Of a stretch of DNA of 11,151 nt, positions 6,710 to 11,151 are shown one piece after another (positions within the stretch are counted from its first letter, which is position 1; the number at the start of each line of letters is the position of its first letter). Both the position numbers and the translations under genes were made by a program. The notes under the pieces were generated by a model that was given only the letters and a program-made list of their open reading frames with translations, ran no database searches and was not told the DNA's origin. The DNA is from Bacteroidota bacterium (GTDB taxonomy: Bacteria; Bacteroidota; Rhodothermia; Rhodothermales; UBA10348): contig JAHEEH010000024.1 in the NCBI GenBank assembly GCA_024640835.1, positions 1 to 11,151 of the forward strand. Reading direction: 5' to 3'.

Positions 6710-9430
6710 ATGGAACATGAACTGGATTCCGGTCCGTACCGGATCGTCGAAAAGCTGGGCGAAGGCGGCATGGGCGTCGTGTACCGGGCGGTGGACACCC
6801 GCCTCGACCGTCCCGTAGCCCTCAAGGTGCTCGCCCCGCACCTGTCCGCCGACTCGGCTGCAGCGGAGCGCTTTGTCCGCGAGGCCCAGGTCGCCGCATC
6901 GGCGGAGCACACGAACATCTGCACGATCTACGAGATCGGTCGAACCGGGAATGGCCGGCGCTTCATCGCGATGCCGCTGTACGAGGGCCGGACCGTCCGG
7001 GATCTCATCGACGAGGGACCGCTGGAGATCGACGTCGCGATCGACATCACGATCCAGGCGGCCCGGGGACTGGACGCCGCCCACGCGCGCGGCGTCACCC
7101 ATCGCGACATCAAGCCGGGAAACCTGATCGTCACCGGAGACGGCACGGTGAAGATCCTGGACTTCGGTCTCGCCCGCACCGTCGACCAGGATACGATCAC
7201 GGGGCCCGGAGCCACCCTTGGAACCGCGGCCTACATGTCGCCCGAGCAGGTGCAGGGCGATCGTCTGGACGGCAGAACGGACATCTGGTCCGTCGGGGTC
7301 GTGCTGCACGAGATGGTGAGCGGGGCGAGGCCGTTCCGCGGAGAGTATCCGCAGGCCGTGGTGTACGGCATCCTGAACGAGGATCCCCCTCCCCTGACCT
7401 CTCTTCGCTCGGGCGTACCGATCGGGCTCGATGCCGTCGTGGCCAAGTGCCTGCGCAAGGACCGGGACAGTCGGTACCAGCACGTCGACGAGATCCCGGC
7501 CGACCTGCGCCCGGTCGCGGCTACCCTCGGATCCGAGAAGTCGACTTCCTTCGCGGATCAAACGTCGGCCCGCAATGCGGCAGCCCCCGTCGATCGACGA
7601 CGATGGTGGCCCATTGCCGCCGCCGCCGCAGCGGTGGCGATTGTCGGCACCTTGATCGTGCTGCTGCAGTTGATGTCGTCGGGAGCGACGGTCGAGCAGA
7701 CTGGGTCGGTCAGGTTCGTCCTGATGATGGAGCGGGGAAGCCGACTCGCCAACGATCGGCCCTCGTTTGCCATCTCAAACGACGGCACGCTGGTGACCTA
7801 TGCTTCTGTGCGGAATGATACGTCCCGACTGTACGTCCGCCCGGTCGATTCTTTCGGGTCGCGCCTCCTCGGAGGAACCGAGGGGGCCCAGATGCCCTTC
7901 TTCTCCCCCGACGGGCGCTGGATCGTCTACTTCACGGCCGAGGCGGTGTACCGGGTTTCCTCCTCGGGCGGAAGACCCGAGTTCCTGGCGGAAAACATCG
8001 TGGGCAATACGCCGATCGCAAGCGGCACGTGGACCCGGGATGACCGGATCGTTTTCACAACGGCGGCAGGACCATTCGGAATCGTCTCACCCCAGGGGGA
8101 GGATCTGGGATATATCGGCGACGTGCGACCGGACGACGGGGGATATCTGCGCTTCCCGGATCCGTTGCCCGACGGACGGCATGTGGTGGCCTCCCTGGAC
8201 GCGGGAACGGGCGCTTCCAGAATCGTCCTCGTTTCCCTTGACGACGGGAGCGTCCGCACGCTCATCGCCTCGGGAACCCATCCCCGGTACCTTCCCTCGG
8301 GACACCTGGTCTACGCCATCGATTCGGATCTCTACGTCGTGCCCTTCGATCCCGGACAGATGGAGGTCGAAGGGGAGGGCGAGCGAGTGATGGAGGGACT
8401 CGTCCACGGCCTCGTCGGCGGGGTCTACTACGACGTATCGGACGCCGGAACCCTTCTGTACGTGCCCGAGGGGGTGCAGACCATACAGCGGAGTCTCGCG
8501 TTCGTCGACTCGACGGGTGTCGTGGATCCTCTGCTGATCAGCGACAACAATGCGTACTCGCCCAAGATGTCACCCGACGGCAGGTTTGTCGCGTACCAGA
8601 GGCGCGTTCCGAACGATCTCCATCTCTTCGTCCTGGATATCGAGCGTGGCAGCGTGTCCCGGTTCACGAGCGCGGACGCCTCGGTCCAGGAATGGTGGTT
8701 TGCATGGACTCCCGACAGCCGTTCGCTCGTATTCAACACGCTCGTGGCCGACACGTCGGGCCCGAGGTTTGATCTCTTGCTGAAGTCGGTTTCCGATCCG
8801 GGCTCCGGGACCCGCCTCTCCGAAGATCCCGCCATCGCGATTCCCCAGCAGGTCAGCGACGACGGGCGGTATCTCCTCTATGTGAGGAGTTCCAAGCCGT
8901 ACGGTGACACGAATATGGACATCTGGGTCAAGGACCTGCAGTCGGGTGGGGAGAGCCCGGTCATTGCCGACGCCTCGAACGAGTTCCATCCGGCACTGTC
9001 TCCGGATGGCCGCTGGCTCGCATTCGCCTCCGACCGAACCGGGGCGTGGCAGACTTTCGTTCAGCCGTGGCCGGAGGGCGGGTCTCTCCAGCAGGTTTCG
9101 ACGGACGACATGGGGGGCGGTGAACCCACGTGGTCCGCAGACGGGAATACGCTGTTCTACAGAAGCCGCGACGGCCGGACGATCTACCGGACCGGCGTGT
9201 ACGAGAATCGCGCCCTGCAGGGAGAGCGCAGTCTCCGCCTCGGCAAGACCGCGGAGGCACTCAGGGGGCCGTATTTCTCCTGCTCCGAAAACGGCCGCAG
9301 TTACGAGGTCGAACCCGACGGTCGGTTCCTGATGGTACGTGACGCGATTCCCGGCGACGAGATGGGGCAACTCAACGTCGTCCTCAACTGGATGGGCGAG
9401 GTCAGGCGCGTGGGCCGCGGGTCGACCTGA
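6710..9430 (+). CDS. Membrane Ser/Thr protein kinase with C-terminal beta-propeller sensor-like domain
   Basis: A 906-residue PknB-like kinase. The cytoplasmic kinase domain (~10-270) has the glycine loop G-E-G-G-M-G (17-22), Lys39, Glu58 as likely helix-C glutamate, H-R-D-I-K-P-G-N (131-138), D-F-G (151-153), G-T-A-A-Y-M-S-P-E-Q (171-180) and D-I-W-S-V-G (191-196), so all catalytic residues are present. A single transmembrane helix follows (~299-322), after an R-R-R-W-W boundary. The remaining ~580 residues form a predicted WD40/PD40-like propeller with recurring S-P-D-G-R-W/F blades (F-F-S-P-D-G-R-W at 397-404, S-P-D-G-R-F at 621-626, S-P-D-G-R-W at 764-769, plus weaker S-D-D-G, S-A-D-G and E-P-D-G copies), expected outside the membrane. 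ATG at 6710 was chosen because it sits just before the kinase fold; TTG at 6689 is an in-frame alternative, and neither has a clear ribosome site. The substrate and ligand are unknown. The last 29 nt overlap the opposing gene. Confidence 0.93.
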   Translation: MEHELDSGPYRIVEKLGEGGMGVVYRAVDTRLDRPVALKVLAPHLSADSAAAERFVREAQVAASAEHTNICTIYEIGRTGNGRRFIAMPLYEGRTVRDLIDEGPLEIDVAIDITIQAARGLDAAHARGVTHRDIKPGNLIVTGDGTVKILDFGLARTVDQDTITGPGATLGTAAYMSPEQVQGDRLDGRTDIWSVGVVLHEMVSGARPFRGEYPQAVVYGILNEDPPPLTSLRSGVPIGLDAVVAKCLRKDRDSRYQHVDEIPADLRPVAATLGSEKSTSFADQTSARNAAAPVDRRRWWPIAAAAAAVAIVGTLIVLLQLMSSGATVEQTGSVRFVLMMERGSRLANDRPSFAISNDGTLVTYASVRNDTSRLYVRPVDSFGSRLLGGTEGAQMPFFSPDGRWIVYFTAEAVYRVSSSGGRPEFLAENIVGNTPIASGTWTRDDRIVFTTAAGPFGIVSPQGEDLGYIGDVRPDDGGYLRFPDPLPDGRHVVASLDAGTGASRIVLVSLDDGSVRTLIASGTHPRYLPSGHLVYAIDSDLYVVPFDPGQMEVEGEGERVMEGLVHGLVGGVYYDVSDAGTLLYVPEGVQTIQRSLAFVDSTGVVDPLLISDNNAYSPKMSPDGRFVAYQRRVPNDLHLFVLDIERGSVSRFTSADASVQEWWFAWTPDSRSLVFNTLVADTSGPRFDLLLKSVSDPGSGTRLSEDPAIAIPQQVSDDGRYLLYVRSSKPYGDTNMDIWVKDLQSGGESPVIADASNEFHPALSPDGRWLAFASDRTGAWQTFVQPWPEGGSLQQVSTDDMGGGEPTWSADGNTLFYRSRDGRTIYRTGVYENRALQGERSLRLGKTAEALRGPYFSCSENGRSYEVEPDGRFLMVRDAIPGDEMGQLNVVLNWMGEVRRVGRGST

Positions 9431-10514
9431 ACGCGTTCTGATCGATGTACCGGCGCAGGACGGGCACGAGCCGGTCCACTCCGTCCTCTAGTGGAACGAC
9501 CACGGGCAGGTTCGCGCGCGATTCCAGATCCTCGCGATAAGATCGCAGTCGGGCCTCTTCCCACCCGTGCCCGTTCAGCGTGACCGCCAGCACCTCGGCC
9601 CCGAAGCTCCGGATGAGAGCGATCTCGTCCACGGGATCCGGCACGCGCCGCCCGGTCTTTTCGTGGTCCACGAAGAACTCGCGAGAGGGCATGTGCTGCA
9701 GAATCACTCCCTGCGCACCGCCTGATAGAATGAACTCGGAGCCGCACGGCCCGGATGGATTCCTCAGGGCTCCCTGACCCTCGATCAGGATGAGGTCGGG
9801 CTCCGCCCCCCGGTCGCACGCCAGGACGGCCCTTTCGATTTCCCCTCCGACGAAATCGTTGACCGTGGCGTCGAAGATGAAGCCGTAGGCGTGGCCCTGC
9901 ATCCAGCCGGTCTGCCCGGTATACAGCATCTCCGCCTTCAGACCCTGTTCGCGGCACGCCTCGACGGCCCATTTTGCGGTCGTCCGCTTGCCGACCGCGC
10001 AATCCGTTCCGAGGACGGCTACCACGGCCGCGCGAACGGACGCCACCTCCCCGGTCCAGAAGCGGAGATCACGGGATGGACGAGGCCGCCGAACATCCAG
10101 GATGCGGGCACCGTGCTCCGAGGCGACAAGGGCAAACTCGGAATCGTCGCCCAGGAACTGGTGGAGACCGCTGACCACGTCAACGCCCCGTTCGAGTGCT
10201 CTGCGGATCTCTGCGCGGCATGACGACGGAAGCCTTCCGCCGGAAAACGCCACTCCCAGAACGAACCACCGCGGCAGCTCCCCTCCGCCGCCGAGCCAGG
10301 AATCGAGCGACGCGACGACCGGCACGCCCAGCCAGCGACCGTCCATCACCTCGCCCGCGTCCCGTCCGGCATGCACCTCGTCGATTACGGCCACCGGACG
10401 GAAGCGATGGCTGCCGCGGAGGATGCCGTGGCACGTCTTCGCATAGTCCCGGTCCAGCAGGCCATTCGTGAACACGATCGCCGCTTCCGGAGCGTCGGGA
10501 ACGGAAATTACCAC
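9402..10514 (-). CDS. DUF1611 family protein, DgcN-like (D-glutamate N-acetyltransferase candidate)
   Basis: About 370 residues. The C-terminal half is the DUF1611 P-loop domain: G-T-D-C-A-V-G-K-R-T-T (169-179) as Walker A, Y-T-G-Q-T-G-W (198-204), and L-I-E-G-Q-G-A-L (243-250). The N-terminal half has A-A-I-V-F-T-N-G-L-L followed by A-K-T-C-H-G-I-L-R-G-S, and S-G-L-H-Q-F-L further on, typical of DUF1611 N-domains. The characterised DgcN acetylates D-glutamate using acetyl-CoA, and its partner DgcA racemises the product to N-acetyl-L-glutamate. The next gene upstream is a DgcA-like enzyme ending 1 nt before this start, which supports the pairing. No ATG is available; GTG at 10514 has GGGTGG 6 nt before it and follows the partner's stop, so I prefer it over TTG at 10547, which would overlap the partner by 32 nt. 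The 3' end overlaps the kinase gene by 29 nt. Family call strong; the exact reaction in this longer subgroup is inferred. Confidence 0.82.
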   Translation of the reverse strand: MVISVPDAPEAAIVFTNGLLDRDYAKTCHGILRGSHRFRPVAVIDEVHAGRDAGEVMDGRWLGVPVVASLDSWLGGGGELPRWFVLGVAFSGGRLPSSCRAEIRRALERGVDVVSGLHQFLGDDSEFALVASEHGARILDVRRPRPSRDLRFWTGEVASVRAAVVAVLGTDCAVGKRTTAKWAVEACREQGLKAEMLYTGQTGWMQGHAYGFIFDATVNDFVGGEIERAVLACDRGAEPDLILIEGQGALRNPSGPCGSEFILSGGAQGVILQHMPSREFFVDHEKTGRRVPDPVDEIALIRSFGAEVLAVTLNGHGWEEARLRSYREDLESRANLPVVVPLEDGVDRLVPVLRRYIDQNAFRSTRGPRA

Positions 10515-10515
10515 C

Positions 10516-11151
10516 TCAATCCACCCGGGTATGTGGGCAGCTCGCAAGAAACGCCGGATCCAGGTCGGCTCCGTGACCGGGAGCGTCCGGAATCAGGACC
10601 TCCCCCTGCGCGATCGTCATGCCTCCGACCACCGGGTCGATGCGGTGATCCACGTGGCTGTCCAGATCCGCAAACCGGATGGTAGGTCGCGCCGAGACCA
10701 GGTGAGCCGCAGCCGACAGCCCCAGGCGGGTCTCGGACATGCAGCCCACCATGCACGATAGACCCGCCGCGTCGGCCACCGCCACGATCCGCAGCGCGTC
10801 GTGCAGCCCGCCCGACTTGGCGAGCTTGATATTCAGGTAGTCGCAGGCCTCCGCCGCCGCCAGCGCAAAGGCGTCGCGATGGTCAAACACGGCCTCGTCG
10901 GCCATGATCGGGACGGCCACTGCATCCTTGACCCGCCGAAGGCCGTCCAGGTCCCACGCCGCCACGGGCTGCTCGCAGTACTGGATCCCCAGGGCCTCGA
11001 TCTCCCGCAGGACCCGGACCGCCGTCGGGACGTCCCAGCCCTGGTTCGCGTCCACGCGGATCGGAATGTCCGGCCCCACGGCGTCCCGGATGGCCACCAC
11101 CCGGGCCACGTCGTCATCGAACCCCGTGCCCAGCTTGACCTTTATGGCCGT
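10516..11151 (-). CDS. Dipeptide epimerase / DgcA-like enolase-superfamily enzyme, C-terminal part
   Basis: The last 211 residues are visible; the N-terminus lies beyond the right edge and the frame is open to the last base. It is a muconate-lactonizing-type enolase-superfamily barrel: the catalytic K-x-K appears as I-K-V-K-L-G at the start of the fragment, then the metal ligands in V-D-A-N-Q-G-W, Y-C-E-Q-P-V and M-A-D-E-A-V-F, the opposite-face lysine in N-I-K-L-A-K-S-G-G, and the V-G-C-M-S-E-T segment typical of L-Ala-D/L-Glu epimerases. These enzymes abstract an alpha proton and epimerise. Two jobs fit: epimerising L-Ala-D-Glu from peptidoglycan turnover, or racemising N-acetyl-D-glutamate (DgcA) in D-glutamate use. 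The DUF1611 gene starting 1 nt downstream favours the second. Residues that choose between dipeptide and N-acetyl substrates cannot be judged without an alignment. Confidence 0.87.
   Translation of the reverse strand, partial: TAIKVKLGTGFDDDVARVVAIRDAVGPDIPIRVDANQGWDVPTAVRVLREIEALGIQYCEQPVAAWDLDGLRRVKDAVAVPIMADEAVFDHRDAFALAAAEACDYLNIKLAKSGGLHDALRIVAVADAAGLSCMVGCMSETRLGLSAAAHLVSARPTIRFADLDSHVDHRIDPVVGGMTIAQGEVLIPDAPGHGADLDPAFLASCPHTRVD
10521..10526 (-). promoter_or_regulatory. Probable ribosome binding site of the DgcN-like gene
   Basis: The minus strand reads GGGTGG, then 6 nt to the GTG at 10514-10512. It lies inside the last codons of the DgcA-like gene, consistent with coupled translation. 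The match is moderate, and it is the main argument for a GTG start. Confidence 0.35.

Overview
The window is high-GC, densely packed bacterial DNA. The strongest taxonomic hint is a Ser/Thr protein kinase joined through one membrane segment to a WD40/PD40-type propeller. That architecture is common in Gemmatimonadota, Acidobacteriota and related soil or marine lineages. The assignment is an inference; there is no rRNA, tRNA, insertion sequence, phage gene or CRISPR array here.

Layout: bases 1-6437 are one tightly spaced minus-strand operon, read from right to left. Its order is a small HD-fold protein (5898-6437), an MmgE/PrpD-family dehydratase (4509-5891), a single-chain aconitase/homoaconitase (2577-4505), an isocitrate/homoisocitrate-type dehydrogenase (1358-2542), a fused citrate lyase gamma-beta protein (129-1325), and the first 35 codons of citrate lyase alpha (1-106, cut by the window edge). 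Gaps range from 3 to 34 nt. A 272-bp divergent intergenic region (6438-6709) carries a run of abutting palindromes. The kinase-propeller gene (6710-9430) reads to the right. It overlaps tail-to-tail with a second minus-strand unit: a DUF1611/DgcN-like protein (9402-10514) and, 1 nt upstream of it, the C-terminal part of a DgcA-like dipeptide epimerase/enolase-superfamily enzyme (10516-11151, cut by the right edge).

How the genes may work together: the left operon encodes a compact set for interconverting a 2-oxo acid, an isocitrate-like acid, an aconitate-like acid and a citrate-like acid, ending in cleavage by a citrate-lyase-type complex. With ordinary C6 acids it would connect 2-oxoglutarate and isocitrate to acetate plus oxaloacetate. 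However, the hydratase resembles fungal homoaconitase Lys4, and the dehydrogenase has a homoisocitrate-dehydrogenase-like substrate loop with an NADP-type cofactor site, so the true substrate is open. The right-hand pair resembles the DgcN/DgcA module that turns D-glutamate into N-acetyl-L-glutamate. If that is right, both flanks of the kinase touch glutamate/2-oxoglutarate metabolism. The most unusual features are the CitD-CitE fusion with a shortened prosthetic-group site, the Lys4-like enzyme beside a citrate lyase, the HD protein whose HD doublet has become Ala-Asp, and the palindrome array between the divergent units.
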